From Chitinophagales bacterium (GTDB lineage Bacteria > Bacteroidota > Bacteroidia > Chitinophagales > Saprospiraceae): 64,000 nucleotides of DNA. The translations under genes were made by a program, and so were the position numbers. Below are positions 8,251 to 17,850 of this stretch, piece by piece; positions within the stretch are counted from its first letter, which is position 1, and every line of letters starts with the position of its first letter. The notes below the pieces were generated by a model, which did not search any database, was not told the origin of the DNA, and saw only the letters and a list, made by a program, of their open reading frames with translations. The stretch spans positions 1 through 64,000 of the forward strand of contig JAFLBO010000012.1 of assembly GCA_017303475.1 (NCBI GenBank), read 5' to 3'.

Positions 8251-9080
8251 GCTGCCATTTTCCACTGTTGTTCCGCCTCAAACGCTTCATGCAGAATATC
8301 ATACAGGAGGTCGTGATATTCCGGAAAATCAGGCAGGTTGTTGTGTCCCGCGCCAACGATGGGATGCAGTGTAATGTTATGCGGAACCAGGTTTTTAAGC
8401 ATTTCGCTTTGCCGGTAAGGAATAAGCCTGTCTTTGGTTCCACCCAGGATGTGGATTGGGCAACGCACCTTTTGGATAAAACGGTCGGTGCGGATTTGAT
8501 ACCGGAGCAACCAGCGCAACGGCAGGATGAATCCGTAACGCCGGATATGGTGCAAAAACGAAAAATATGGACAATCCAGGATCAGTAACTTGGGACGATT
8601 CCAGGAGGCAATCCGAGTAGCCAAGCCACTGCCCAATGAACGTCCGTACAGTACAATGCGCTCTTCGGAGTATTCATCGGCAAGCCATTTGTACACATGC
8701 TGGAGGTCGTTGAATAAAATTTGCTCCGTTCTATGTCCTCTGCTCTTACCAAATCCACGAAAGTCCAGGATGAAAAAATCGAAACCTTTACCCACAAAAT
8801 CCTTAGCGAATTTGCCCCAGCCCTTGATGCTCCTGGAGTTGCCTTTGACATAAAAAACCACCCCCTTGCTGTTGGGTACGCGGAAATGCAGGGCATTCAC
8901 CATGCCCCCGTCTTCCATGTCGAAATTGATTTCTGTAAACGGGAAAGGATACTGATAGCGGAAAGAATTGGCCAGACGCTCAGGGCGGAAAAAGAATAAA
9001 TCCTGTCCGAAATAGAACAGCACACACAGACCGGCATACATAATTGCCAGGCCCAGGAAGATATTCGCCCAGAGGATCAT
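8247..9080 (-). CDS. Membrane-anchored alpha/beta hydrolase
   Basis: Serine hydrolase of 277 residues, similar to the Bem46/ABHD13 group. Residues ~1-28 form an N-terminal membrane anchor. The nucleophile elbow GRSLGS is at about 147. The acid is likely the Asp in GGTKDRLIP and the base the His in GAGHNNL. DFRGFGKSRG marks the strand and loop before the lid. The active site would be on the side to which the anchor delivers it, probably the periplasm; substrate unknown. The ATG sits four bases after a -7 box. The TGA stop lies inside a GTGA tandem array. Confidence 0.88.
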   Translation of the reverse strand: MILWANIFLGLAIMYAGLCVLFYFGQDLFFFRPERLANSFRYQYPFPFTEINFDMEDGGMVNALHFRVPNSKGVVFYVKGNSRSIKGWGKFAKDFVGKGFDFFILDFRGFGKSRGHRTEQILFNDLQHVYKWLADEYSEERIVLYGRSLGSGLATRIASWNRPKLLILDCPYFSFLHHIRRYGFILPLRWLLRYQIRTDRFIQKVRCPIHILGGTKDRLIPYRQSEMLKNLVPHNITLHPIVGAGHNNLPDFPEYHDLLYDILHEAFEAEQQWKMAA

Positions 9081-9084
9081 TGGG

Positions 9085-9092
9085 CAAATGTA
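9085..9092 (-). promoter_or_regulatory. -7 promoter box TACATTTG
   Basis: Exact match to TAnnTTTG on the - strand, ending four bases before the ATG at 9080. If transcription begins at the usual distance, the mRNA starts at or next to the start codon (leaderless). No good -33 element is seen; the region upstream is GGTCATTT repeat. Confidence 0.5.
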
Positions 9093-9700
9093 AGGGATTT
9101 GGGGGATTTAGGGCATTTGAGTCATTTGGGGGGCATTTGGGGGTCATTTAGGGGTCATTAAGGGCATTTGGGGTCATTTTTTTGGGGGGGGGAGTTGCAT
9201 TGTTGCTTAAACCTCGTAGGTTTTGAAAACCTACGAGGTTTAGAGACCACGGTATATACACAAGTTATAGGTGGATGTTAAGTCAATCTGGAAACACATC
9301 TAACATCTTGTAACCACTCGTTTCAACGAGTGGCCAGGAATACCACACTAATCACATCTAGCATCTTTGCAGAACATCAGCATCCATAACCTCTTGAAGA
9401 TGTGATGTTTTGTAAAGATGCTAGATGTGATGGGGGGGGGCGGCTTTTGCCCGCCGTTAAAACAGCGGGTTACAAGATGCTAGATGTGTCTCCAGCATGC
9501 TCGTACATCCATATATAGCTTGTGTACATACCGTAGGTTTTGAAAACCTACGAGGTTTAGAGACCGCCGCAATGTTATTGCCTTAGCCCCCTCTAAATGC
9601 CTAGCAAATGACCCCTAAATGACCTTAATGACCCCCAAATGACCTTAATGACCCCCAAATGACCTTAATGACCCCTAAATGACCTAAATCTCCCTTATTC
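9093..9700. repeat. GGTCATTT arms around a 350-bp element
   Basis: The gap between two genes of the same orientation contains no gene. The left arm (9100-9185) is GGTCATTT-type repeat. The right arm (9590-9690) is AAATGACC-type, the reverse complement. A 350-bp element lies between them at 9209-9558. Confidence 0.9.
9209..9558. repeat. 350-bp element with nested inverted repeats, copy A
   Basis: The ends are copies of a short palindrome (AAACCTCGTAGG...CCTACGAGGTTT). Next inward is CGGTATATACACAAG on the left and CTTGTGTACATACCG on the right. Inside that, ACACATCTAACATCTTGTAA pairs with a TTACAAGATGCTAGATGTGT-like segment, and a third pair CATCTAGCATCTTTGCA / TGTAAAGATGCTAGATG lies within. 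Two small hairpins occupy the flanks (ACTCGTTTCAACGAGT and CCCGCCGTTAAAACAGCGGG). No ORF of note. The internal ~240 bases are nearly identical to copy B at 53434-53788. Its size and structure fit a non-autonomous mobile element or a structured RNA. Confidence 0.85.
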
Positions 9701-9703
9701 ACC

Positions 9704-12022
9704 TCACTTCACCACCAGCTTTTTCTCCACCAGTCCTTCGTCTGTAAGGATGCGAAGAGCGTAAACGCCGCTGGTCCAGCCGGAAACATCCAGTTGGGTG
9801 TTGGCGCTGGTGGGTGCTTGCAGGTTGCGTACTTTTTGCCCCAGACTGTTCATCACCTCAATGGATGCTACATCCAGACCGGTGGTGGTGAGGGTGGCTG
9901 TTTCGGTGGCGGGGTTAGGACTGAGTTGCACCCTTGCCTGCAGCTGCTCTTCCTGGGTTTTGCTGGTTTGAAGCGTCTTGATCCAGATGGTATCCTGTAG
10001 CTCCGGTACAGAAATTTCAAACTTGTTGCCGTTTTTATCAATGGCTTTTACACCACGAATTGGCACCACAAATGGCATTACCTTGTCTTCTCCACGCGAA
10101 ATCACATCAATGATGATGATAACATCCGCGCTGAAGGTCACTTTGGCCACTTTACCGTATCCGTTGGCAGCAATACCATTTTTGCGGGTAATACCGAGGT
10201 CCAGTTGTTGCCGAGGGTGCACATCTTTAGCCAGCCACAACAAGTGGTTGGTGGAACCAAAGAAATCGTCGTCGTAATCTGTATCCGGGTTGTGGTTTAC
10301 GTATTCCGGGTATTTTAGGGCAAACGACAGGCCGTACAGTCCCAGAGCAGGTTTGCTCGGACTGCCTACATGAATGGTGGCGCTGAGTTGTACCGGCGCC
10401 GGATTATTTGGATCTACGACCAGCGTATCTTTTTCAAATTCAATGCGCAGTTGTGGGGCATCCGGCAGATAGGGCACATACGTAGTATCAATGGCTGCAT
10501 AGTGCTGGTTGATCACGTCTGCATCCAACTCGTTCACCACGCCATTGCCGTCGCAATCAAAGTGTTTGTAGTTAACGTGACTTTGCAAGGTATGATCCCA
10601 GTTAGGGGCAAACTGCGGAATCCAGTTGGTGTGAGCATCCGGACGTGGCGCGCCGCCGTTGTAGTGGCCTACGCCCAGGTTAAGCAGGTCGTGTACATTG
10701 GCCCTGAAGTCGCGGTTGGCATCGCCGGGCATAACGTAATCCGTTACATCCGGCAGCGTTGCTGCACTCATCATGGAGGCATCCGTTACAATAAGCTGTG
10801 TAACAGAGGAAATACAGCCGGAAGTGCTCCAAACGGTGAAGTTAGCCTTGTAAATACCGCCAGCATCGTACAGGTGTACAATCGTGTCCCATAACACACC
10901 TTCCAACAACGGACTGCCATCGCCAAAGTCCAGTTGGGCATAGTTGAAGTTGCCGTGGCTGTGGTTGACAAACTGCGCAATATACCCGGCATCCGGAGAA
11001 CCGCTGATGATATGCGCATCCATTTTGGTGCTGCAGTTGCCCACAATAGAGCCGCAGGCGCCCGCCCACCAGGTAGAGATGCCGGAAGCAAGCACTTCAC
11101 ATTCGTTGGCATAGGTCAAACCATCGCAACCACAAACCGGTGCATTCAGCTGGGTTTCACTGGGACAAAGTTTGGCAGGATCAGCCAGCGTAGGGTTGAT
11201 ACATTCCAGTTGGGCCACCGTAATGGTTTGGCATTGGGTAGTGTAGCAAACGCTGCCATCGAAAGGATTAATAACCTTATAGGTGGCACAAACGGTGTAG
11301 GTGCCATAATCTGGCAGGTTGGCAGAAAATGCCGGCTGCTCGGAAATAACCTGGCTGGATTTATTGGTATACCACTGTACAGAATCAATGCTGGACAGAT
11401 CTATGTCGTTGGCATTAGGAATGAGCCTGCCCTGAAGTTCGGTACCAATAGCGGTTACCTGCATATCAAAACCGCACCAGTTGTAATCGGCTTTGGTAGC
11501 GGTGAGGGTCTGGCAGGTTTGAACCTGACAGCCAAAATTATCGGTAACAGTAAGGCAAACATTGTATTCTCCTTCTGCTGCATAAGTATGTTCTGCAATG
11601 GCGCCGGAGCCCGTTTGCCCATCGCCAAAATCCCAACTGCATTGCTGTGCGGATGGATCGTACAAATGCGCTACCAACTTGTAGGTAAGGAGTTGTTCCT
11701 CTACCGGAACACGGGCAAAAACTGCCTTGCAGGGCAACTGCTGAGAAACACAGGTAAGCGATACCACAGGAAGATTGCCCACGGAGCAACCTGGGGGCAA
11801 AGACCCCGCTTCAGCTGAGAAGCTGAAAATCTGGCCGCCGCTCAGTCCTTCAGCGCCTGCTGCCGCCCAGAGGGTTTCCCCATTGTCCAGGTCAACAATT
11901 TTAGCGCCGCATCCGGGCATTACACTGGACACCCAGGCCACGCGACTGCATTGTGCGTGAAGGGAAGCCGAAAAAAGGCCCGTAAAACCTATGAAAAGCA
12001 GTAAGTAGAGTTGCTTTTTCAT
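9704..12022 (-). CDS. Large T9SS protein with PKD, Kazal and dockerin-like parts
   Basis: Secreted protein of 772 residues. Residues 1-23 are a signal peptide. A PKD-type fold at ~115-170 has CSWDFGDGQTG and a closing VCLTVTDNFGC. A Kazal-like module follows at ~285-325 (NAPVCGCDGLTYANECE). A second PKD-like part (~335-410) contains DFGDGSPLLEG. A dockerin-like pair of calcium loops (~435-505) has DANRDFRANVHD and DCDGNGVVNELDAD. A beta-sandwich follows (~530-680). The last 75 residues are a type A T9SS sorting domain (LSPNPATETATL ... KKLVVK). It is probably a surface or extracellular protein for adhesion or for assembly; the Kazal part suggests protease inhibition. The stop lies at the edge of the GGTCATTT repeat. 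Confidence 0.88.
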   Translation of the reverse strand: MKKQLYLLLFIGFTGLFSASLHAQCSRVAWVSSVMPGCGAKIVDLDNGETLWAAAGAEGLSGGQIFSFSAEAGSLPPGCSVGNLPVVSLTCVSQQLPCKAVFARVPVEEQLLTYKLVAHLYDPSAQQCSWDFGDGQTGSGAIAEHTYAAEGEYNVCLTVTDNFGCQVQTCQTLTATKADYNWCGFDMQVTAIGTELQGRLIPNANDIDLSSIDSVQWYTNKSSQVISEQPAFSANLPDYGTYTVCATYKVINPFDGSVCYTTQCQTITVAQLECINPTLADPAKLCPSETQLNAPVCGCDGLTYANECEVLASGISTWWAGACGSIVGNCSTKMDAHIISGSPDAGYIAQFVNHSHGNFNYAQLDFGDGSPLLEGVLWDTIVHLYDAGGIYKANFTVWSTSGCISSVTQLIVTDASMMSAATLPDVTDYVMPGDANRDFRANVHDLLNLGVGHYNGGAPRPDAHTNWIPQFAPNWDHTLQSHVNYKHFDCDGNGVVNELDADVINQHYAAIDTTYVPYLPDAPQLRIEFEKDTLVVDPNNPAPVQLSATIHVGSPSKPALGLYGLSFALKYPEYVNHNPDTDYDDDFFGSTNHLLWLAKDVHPRQQLDLGITRKNGIAANGYGKVAKVTFSADVIIIIDVISRGEDKVMPFVVPIRGVKAIDKNGNKFEISVPELQDTIWIKTLQTSKTQEEQLQARVQLSPNPATETATLTTTGLDVASIEVMNSLGQKVRNLQAPTSANTQLDVSGWTSGVYALRILTDEGLVEKKLVVK

Positions 12023-12411
12023 TTGCCTGCAAGTTTGATAGTGTTCAAGGATGGGATTAAATGTTTGGCGGAAATACGCTCGCCCGAATGCTGTAAAAAT
12101 AAAAGACGGTTAACAGGATGCCGTTCGTTGGTTTCCGACTTTGAAAGGAGACTTGTGTTGCCCCAAATCCGGGTTTCCAATTTTTTGCCAAACAAAAGTG
12201 CGGCGATCCAACTATTCTGTTAAGTACATTTTTACCAGCTTGCCGGAAAAAAATATTTGCGGATTTTTTGGTAAAAAATTGAATGTCAATAATTTACTTT
12301 GCCTAAAGATTCCTAAAAAACACCATTCGCTGCCTCACGATACCCCTCGTTGGTCAGCCTGCTGACAAAATAACCGCAATAATCAGTCCATACTGAACAC
12401 CAAACTTCCTC
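12023..12411. other. Divergent intergenic region
   Basis: 389 bases between divergent genes, AT-rich, with no gene or repeat. TTACTTTG near 12295 is a poor match to the -7 consensus for the + gene. I see nothing else that can be supported. Confidence 0.5.
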
Positions 12412-13839
12412 ATGCCCGGAGAAAAACTACTTTCCTTATTACAAACACTATCCAAAGTGGAGCGCAACCGGTTTCGGAAGTACCTGCTGTCGCCATACCT
12501 GAACGATCAGCCGGAATTGACGTCCTTGTTTGATGTGCTGGATCATGCCTTACGCGACACCAAAACGGCATTACCGGATAAACAACAAATATGGAAACGT
12601 TTGTATCCCGCTCAAAGTTTTAACGATGCCCAATTTCGGCGCATGATTTCGGATATCAACCAACTTTGCTTGCAGTTTCTGGCCGCTGAAGCGCGCAAAG
12701 AAAACCCGTTGACCGAAGCGCTGGATTTGCAGCGACTGCTGGATAAACCTGAATTAAAAAAACATCTGGCTGGCGTGGAGCGACAAATTCAGCGTCTGTT
12801 CTCGGAGGCTCCCGGACAATCCACAGACTTCTATCTTACGCAGTTTCATTTGTATAACAATACCATAGACAAGGCCTCCAAATACCTTACAGTAAGTGGT
12901 TATGGTGAAAATCTTTCGGCGGCTGATTATTACCTGGAGTGTTTTTACCTCACCCAAAAGCTGGAATTATATGTGGGTTGGTTGTTGTATCGAGGTGCGC
13001 GGGTATCCGAAAAACCATTGGAGTTGCCGGAAGGATTCTGGGATTTTGCGGCTCACGAACGATTTCAGGATGTGGCGTTGTTGCTGGTGTACAGGCAGGT
13101 GGTGCATTGCCTGCTTGAGCCGGAGGAGGAGGCCCACTATCATCAATTGCTGAATCATTTGGACAATTATTCACAGCAGCTGAGCAGCCGGGATCTGCGC
13201 AAGTGCTATTTCATTGCCCAAAATTATTGCGCTTTAAAAATCAATCAGGGCAAACGGGAATATTACCGGGAAATGTTTGAGATCTTCAAAAAGATCATTC
13301 AAAAAGAATTACTCCTGGAAGAAGGCAGCCTTTCCGAAGGCATTTTTAAAAACATTGTTACCGTGGCGCTGGGGGTTGGCGAGTTCGACTGGACTGAAAC
13401 GTTTATTGAAACCTATACGCCCTTTTTGCCGGCTAAAATCCGGGAAAACGCGCGCTCGTTTAACCTTTCTTACCTGTATTTCCACCAAAAACGTTTTGAT
13501 AAAGTACTGGAACTACTCCGTAATGTGGAGTACAACGATGTGGTGTATGTACTGGGCTCCAAGCTGATCCTGATCCAGACCTACTACGAAATGAATGAAA
13601 TAATGGCCATGGATTCCCTGATCGACAGCTTCAGGATATACATCCGGAGGAATAAAGTGATGTCGAAAAACCTGAAACGGGAATATATGAACTACCTGAA
13701 CTTTGTGAAAAAGCTCATGGATTTAAGGCTTTCAGGTCAAAAAGCCACCCAAAAATTCCGGGAACAGGTAATGGCCGGAAGCGCCACCACATCTAAAAAA
13801 TGGCTGCTGGAAAAAATTGATGCGTTGCAGAGACGGTAG
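12412..13839 (+). CDS. Conserved all-helical protein of unknown function, 475 aa
   Basis: Soluble protein of 475 residues, almost wholly alpha-helical by composition, with spaced aromatic and leucine positions as in TPR-like solenoids. The N-terminus (KLLSLLQTLSKVERNRFRKYL, LLSPYLN) and SFNDAQFRRMISDINQL recall unnamed proteins common in Saprospiraceae; I know no function. No signal peptide, membrane segment or catalytic motif. The last codons (Arg-Arg) and the TAG stop are made by the GACGGTAGACGG repeat that starts here, so the ancestral C-terminus may have been different. Confidence 0.8.
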   Translation: MPGEKLLSLLQTLSKVERNRFRKYLLSPYLNDQPELTSLFDVLDHALRDTKTALPDKQQIWKRLYPAQSFNDAQFRRMISDINQLCLQFLAAEARKENPLTEALDLQRLLDKPELKKHLAGVERQIQRLFSEAPGQSTDFYLTQFHLYNNTIDKASKYLTVSGYGENLSAADYYLECFYLTQKLELYVGWLLYRGARVSEKPLELPEGFWDFAAHERFQDVALLLVYRQVVHCLLEPEEEAHYHQLLNHLDNYSQQLSSRDLRKCYFIAQNYCALKINQGKREYYREMFEIFKKIIQKELLLEEGSLSEGIFKNIVTVALGVGEFDWTETFIETYTPFLPAKIRENARSFNLSYLYFHQKRFDKVLELLRNVEYNDVVYVLGSKLILIQTYYEMNEIMAMDSLIDSFRIYIRRNKVMSKNLKREYMNYLNFVKKLMDLRLSGQKATQKFREQVMAGSATTSKKWLLEKIDALQRR

Positions 13840-14200
13840 ACGGGGGACGGTGGACGGTAGACGGTGGACGATGGACGATGGACGGCTTACAGTAGACGGT
13901 AGACGGCCTACGGTGGACGGCTTACGGTGGACGGTGCTCCAGTGTACGTGGGTACCTAGACTAATGTGAGTTGTCATCCCCGGTAGGGGACCTACACAAG
14001 CCAGATTGCGAGATTATCCCCTGATAAAAAGGATTGCCTGTAGCCAGGCTTGTGTAGGTCCCCTACCGGGGATGACAACTCACATTAGTCTAGGTACCCA
14101 CCCACACCGTAGGCCGTCCACCGTAGGCCGTCTACCGTCCACCGTAAGCCGTCCACCGTCCACCGTAAGCCGTCTACCGTAAGCCGTCCCCCGTCTATTC
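13836..14200. repeat. GACGGT repeat arms around a perfect 53-bp inverted repeat
   Basis: Fills the gap between two convergent genes and provides both stop codons (TAGACGG on each strand). The outer arms, 13840-13940 and 14105-14196, are GACGGTGGACGGT-type units and their reverse complement. The inner arms, 13950-14002 and 14047-14099, are perfectly complementary over 53 bp (begin GGGTACCTAGACTAATG) with a 44-base loop. The inner arm contains the TTGTCATCC...GGACCTACACAAGCC module. Confidence 0.97.
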
Positions 14201-15901
14201 CTGCGCATACCTGCGCTTGCGGAGCCAGTTGAAGAACCAGCCAAATACGCCGAGGAAAAGCAACGGAAGCACGAGGTTAAGGCCGCGCCAGAAGGTTTGT
14301 TCTTCGCGGGCGCGAACCGTATCCAGCAGTCGCAGTTTTACTTCTTTAGCGCGTGCTTCGATTACGCCATTGGGCTCAATGAGGTATTCAATGGCATTGA
14401 TAATGAAGTCTTTGTTGGCGTAGGTAGTATTTTCAAAACGATTGAACCCGAGGGGCAGGGTCTGTTTTTTCTCTGCATCCCGCACAAAATTGGCCGCCAC
14501 ATCGCCATCGCTGATCACAATCATACGGGTGGGCGTACTGGCACCTTTGAACTCCATACCCAACTGTTGCATGCCCTGCAGCATTTCCTCCGACACCCTG
14601 TTTTCGTAGTTGGAAGCAAAGGAGCCTTCCAGCAATACGGCCAGGTTTTTCCGTCCTTTATCAAATTTGGTAGGATCGGGGTCGTATTTCAGGATCTCGA
14701 AATTAAGTTCCACCGGATTGAATTGCATGCGGCTGTACTGCCCGGAACGCAGGAGTATGGTTTTGTCAACCGCCGTTTTGGTGCGCAGGGTATCCATGCT
14801 GGAAGCAAAACGGAATTCCACCCGATCCAGGTTTTTCACCACTGGATGTGTGCCCTCCGGTTGTGCTGCAATGTGGTAATACCAGTCAAACAACTGAAAC
14901 TGCGGCTGATTGCCCACCTGACCAATCTGAAGCGGAATTTTGGTGCATTGAAGATCCAGCACCACATCCGAGTTGATGCGCACACCATAACGGAACAGCA
15001 TGTCCTCCAGTTTCAGGTCGTACGGCGTGGAAATAAACTTCCCGCTGGCGCCCAGGCTATCCAGACTGGCATTCATTTGATCCAGCATCCAAAGCACCCG
15101 GCCGCCGTTCATCACATATTGGTCAATCTTGAACTTGTCTTTTTCAGAAAATGCACCGCGCGGACGGGCTACTATCAGCAGCGCGCATTGTTTTGGCGGC
15201 AACGTCACCACGGAATCCAGGGTAATACGGTCGGTATCGTAAAATTGCTGCAGGCCGCGTTCGAGGTCGGCGGTTTGCAGATCATTCAGTTCTCCATGTC
15301 CGCGGGTAAACAGGATTACCGGACGTTCCGGCGTGCGGAGTTTTTTTATGGCATTGGCAAACTTATACTCCAGCAGGGTCACCGAGTTGTTGATCACCTC
15401 GTCTGGGGTGAGGGTTGGCGAATTGTTCTCCAGCAATTTTACCACTGTCTGGCGGCCGCCGTAATGGAAAATAGCCACCGGGTAAATGAGTTGCTGGGAG
15501 CTTTCACCCATATCGGCCACGCGCAGGTTGAAAGGCTGAATACCGTCGTCGGCCAGAGATTTGCGGCGTTCGTTCACTTCTTCCACCGTTCCTTCAGATG
15601 GATTTTCGAACTGATAATCCACCAGCCCGCTTTCGGAACGGAAATCGTCGAGCATCTCGCGGGTAGCCGTTTGTAGACGCTTGAAACCGGCCGGGAAGTC
15701 GCCATCAAGCAACACGCGCACGTACACGCGTTCTTTCAGGTCGCCCAATAGCGCCTTGGTAGGCTTGGTGAGGGTAAAACGTTTTTCCTCCGTGAGGTCG
15801 AGGTGGCCATAAAATGCGTTGGCCACGATGTTGGCAAAAAGCAAAATGCCTGCAAACAACGCGAACTGGAGGATGGACTGGGTACGTTTGGAACGGGCCA
15901 T
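14195..15901 (-). CDS. gldG: Gliding motility ABC component GldG
   Basis: GldG works with GldA (ATPase) and GldF (permease) in an ABC-type complex linked to gliding and T9SS function. 568 residues. A membrane helix lies at ~12-30 (FALFAGILLFANIVANAFYG), followed by the typical DLTEEKRFTLTKPTKALL, a periplasmic domain with VILFTRGHGELNDLQ and LLIVARPRGAFSEKDKFKIDQ..., a second half with RMIVISDGDVAANFV, and a C-terminal helix (~545-562) before a basic tail. gldF is normally next to gldG but is absent here; the upstream neighbour is divergent. The start ATG is 28 bases after a -7 box. The TAG stop is formed with the GACGG repeat. Confidence 0.93.
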   Translation of the reverse strand: MARSKRTQSILQFALFAGILLFANIVANAFYGHLDLTEEKRFTLTKPTKALLGDLKERVYVRVLLDGDFPAGFKRLQTATREMLDDFRSESGLVDYQFENPSEGTVEEVNERRKSLADDGIQPFNLRVADMGESSQQLIYPVAIFHYGGRQTVVKLLENNSPTLTPDEVINNSVTLLEYKFANAIKKLRTPERPVILFTRGHGELNDLQTADLERGLQQFYDTDRITLDSVVTLPPKQCALLIVARPRGAFSEKDKFKIDQYVMNGGRVLWMLDQMNASLDSLGASGKFISTPYDLKLEDMLFRYGVRINSDVVLDLQCTKIPLQIGQVGNQPQFQLFDWYYHIAAQPEGTHPVVKNLDRVEFRFASSMDTLRTKTAVDKTILLRSGQYSRMQFNPVELNFEILKYDPDPTKFDKGRKNLAVLLEGSFASNYENRVSEEMLQGMQQLGMEFKGASTPTRMIVISDGDVAANFVRDAEKKQTLPLGFNRFENTTYANKDFIINAIEYLIEPNGVIEARAKEVKLRLLDTVRAREEQTFWRGLNLVLPLLFLGVFGWFFNWLRKRRYAQE

Positions 15902-15929
15902 ATATGGGCAGTGGGTAAAAACCGGGCGG

Positions 15930-15937
15930 CAAAATTA
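15930..15937 (-). promoter_or_regulatory. -7 promoter box TAATTTTG for gldG
   Basis: Exact match to TAnnTTTG on the - strand, giving a leader of about 20-28 bases before the ATG at 15901. A TTGT at 15951-15954 is a possible but too close -33 element. Confidence 0.4.
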
Positions 15938-16039
15938 CGTCAGTTGCAACACAATTGGGTAGAACTGCCGGGATTCGGATTGTTTTTTGCACTTAGCAGG
16001 TACAAAGACACCTAATAAACGTCAAAGCGTTGGAAATTT

Positions 16040-17488
16040 ATGCCCATGACCTCCCACGCTTTTTTAGCCAGATGGCTTCCGGTGTTATACTTGCTGTGTC
16101 TGGGCCTGCTTACCCTGGCTTGTGCGTTTAACGGTTTATACGGACAAGATGCGCACGAGTACCTGCGCCAGAGCCAGGCTTTGCTGGATCACTGGCGTGG
16201 AGCGCCGGCCCCTTCAACTACCCCCGGCAATGCCGAACTGGCCGGGTTATATCCTTTGGCCGGAGCTGTGGCCGCTTGGATTATGGGCGCCGGAGGATCG
16301 GCACTGCAATGGGTATCGCTGCTGGCGGCGGCGCTGGCAGTATGGATCATGGATCAACTGCTGCGCCACCTGGCCCATGGATCGCGGGCAGAGAGCCGCT
16401 GGATTTTTTGTGGACTGGGGTTGGCACTGGCGCCCATGTTTCTGCGGTCGGCGGTGACGGCAATGAGCGATGCTTTGGGACTTTGTTTGCTGCTGGCCTG
16501 CCTTTTGGCCGGTTTTATCTCTCAGGAGAAAAAGTACTCGGCCTGGCTGCTTGCGGCTACCTTCTTTGCGGCCCTGGCCCTGAGTACCCGATACGCCCTG
16601 GCGGCCCTGCTCATACCTTATATAATATGGTTGTGGACCGTAGCCTGGCGCGAGCGGCGCTATGACTGGATCGCGGGGTCTGTGGCTGCGGGAATATTGG
16701 GCCTGTTGCCACAAATTTGGCTGAAGTCCAATGTGGACGTGTCGCCTCTGGAACATTCACTGCTCCAGGATTGGTCGGTGAAGCATTTTTTTCAATCGGA
16801 ATTTACGAATGCCAGCGGCACGATCCGGTACTTTTTGCCCAACCTGGCATACCTGTTTTTCCCCCTGGCGCATCCGGCTTTTTTGTTGCACCTGCCTTTG
16901 CTGTTGCTGCTGGGTAAACGCACCGATCTGGTTTTGTCCGAGAAGAAGATCCTGTTGCTGAGTACGCTGAGTTATTTGTTGTTGCTGGGCGGTTTGCCCC
17001 ACCAAAACCTGCGGTATCTGTTGCCGGTATATGTGTTGTGGTTGTTGCTGTTCTTTCCGGCCTGGGACAGGATGTATTGCTACGGGCTCATTTTTTTTCG
17101 GAAAACCACTTTGGCAGTGATCGGGATTACGCTGGCGGTGCAGTTGGCGGGCAGTGCATGGCTGTTTAGCCCGGTATTGAAACGCAACCAACTGGAGCAA
17201 TCGGTAGCGGAAGTCCTGCGCGCGCGTATGCCTGAGGGCTCAGTGCTGTACACCTTTGATCTGGAGCCGGCCATGCGAACGTATTTGCCGGGGCAGGAAA
17301 TACGGAGTTTATGGGAAAGGCGTTACGAGAAGTTTGAAACAGGCGCTTTTGTGTTGTTCCGCACTTCGGCACTGGAACAGTGGGCCGGATTGCCTCCTGC
17401 ACAAAACTGGGACTTGCTGCAGCGGCAATATCAGCTGGAAGAAAAGGCTGTATTTACAGATGGCTGGGTGTTGTGGGAGCTGAAGTAG
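16040..17488 (+). CDS. GT-C type integral membrane glycosyltransferase-like protein
   Basis: 482 residues with about ten hydrophobic helices. The first periplasmic loop carries GQDAHEYLRQSQ, comparable with the catalytic Asp/Glu loop of GT-C enzymes (PMT/ArnT type) that use lipid-linked sugars. MFLRSAVTAMSDALG and RYLLPVYVLW further match the general pattern of the family. The C-terminal ~90 residues are a soluble domain with RSLWERRYEKFETG. Transfer of a sugar to a protein or envelope glycan is likely but the donor and acceptor are unknown. Divergent from gldG; ATG 16040 is the first start before the first helix. Confidence 0.72.
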   Translation: MPMTSHAFLARWLPVLYLLCLGLLTLACAFNGLYGQDAHEYLRQSQALLDHWRGAPAPSTTPGNAELAGLYPLAGAVAAWIMGAGGSALQWVSLLAAALAVWIMDQLLRHLAHGSRAESRWIFCGLGLALAPMFLRSAVTAMSDALGLCLLLACLLAGFISQEKKYSAWLLAATFFAALALSTRYALAALLIPYIIWLWTVAWRERRYDWIAGSVAAGILGLLPQIWLKSNVDVSPLEHSLLQDWSVKHFFQSEFTNASGTIRYFLPNLAYLFFPLAHPAFLLHLPLLLLLGKRTDLVLSEKKILLLSTLSYLLLLGGLPHQNLRYLLPVYVLWLLLFFPAWDRMYCYGLIFFRKTTLAVIGITLAVQLAGSAWLFSPVLKRNQLEQSVAEVLRARMPEGSVLYTFDLEPAMRTYLPGQEIRSLWERRYEKFETGAFVLFRTSALEQWAGLPPAQNWDLLQRQYQLEEKAVFTDGWVLWELK

Positions 17489-17850
17489 CGCGCGGAGGCC
17501 TTTTGTACAGTGTTAAAGTTTGAAAGCCGGGATTTTGGTCGCTGAAAGAAATTTTAAAAAAAAATTATACGACCTACAGTTCACGATTTTTCTTCATAAG
17601 TCATTGATTATCATTGTTGGTTCCTTGAAATATTGGCGAGCGTAAAACGGCGGAATTATGCCATTCAAGCGACGTTCCGTTGTGACTTTTCTACCCCAGA
17701 AAGTCTAATTCTTTTCCCCTTTTAATTTTTTTTTCTCAAAATCGTCCTTTTGGCAAGCAATTTGGCATAGAAGGGGAAACAGGCAACATACACTAATCCA
17801 CGCCTCGAATAATCTAACACACACTAAAAATCCAAAACCGAATCCATACA
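17489..17850. other. Promoter-bearing intergenic region before a secreted protein
   Basis: 362 AT-rich bases without gene, repeat or clear hairpin. No convincing TAnnTTTG box found. Homopolymer runs (A9 near 17560, T9 near 17730) stand out. Presumably it holds the promoter and a long leader of the next gene. Confidence 0.4.

Noticed and set aside
13840..14196. CRISPR-like direct repeats in the GACGG and GGTCATTT arrays
   Set aside because: No unique spacers of constant length; units are contiguous, degenerate and followed by their own reverse complement. No cas genes in the window.
14297..15676. Open frame of about 460 codons opposite gldG
   Set aside because: Shadow of a well-supported gene; no signal, domain or plausible start context.
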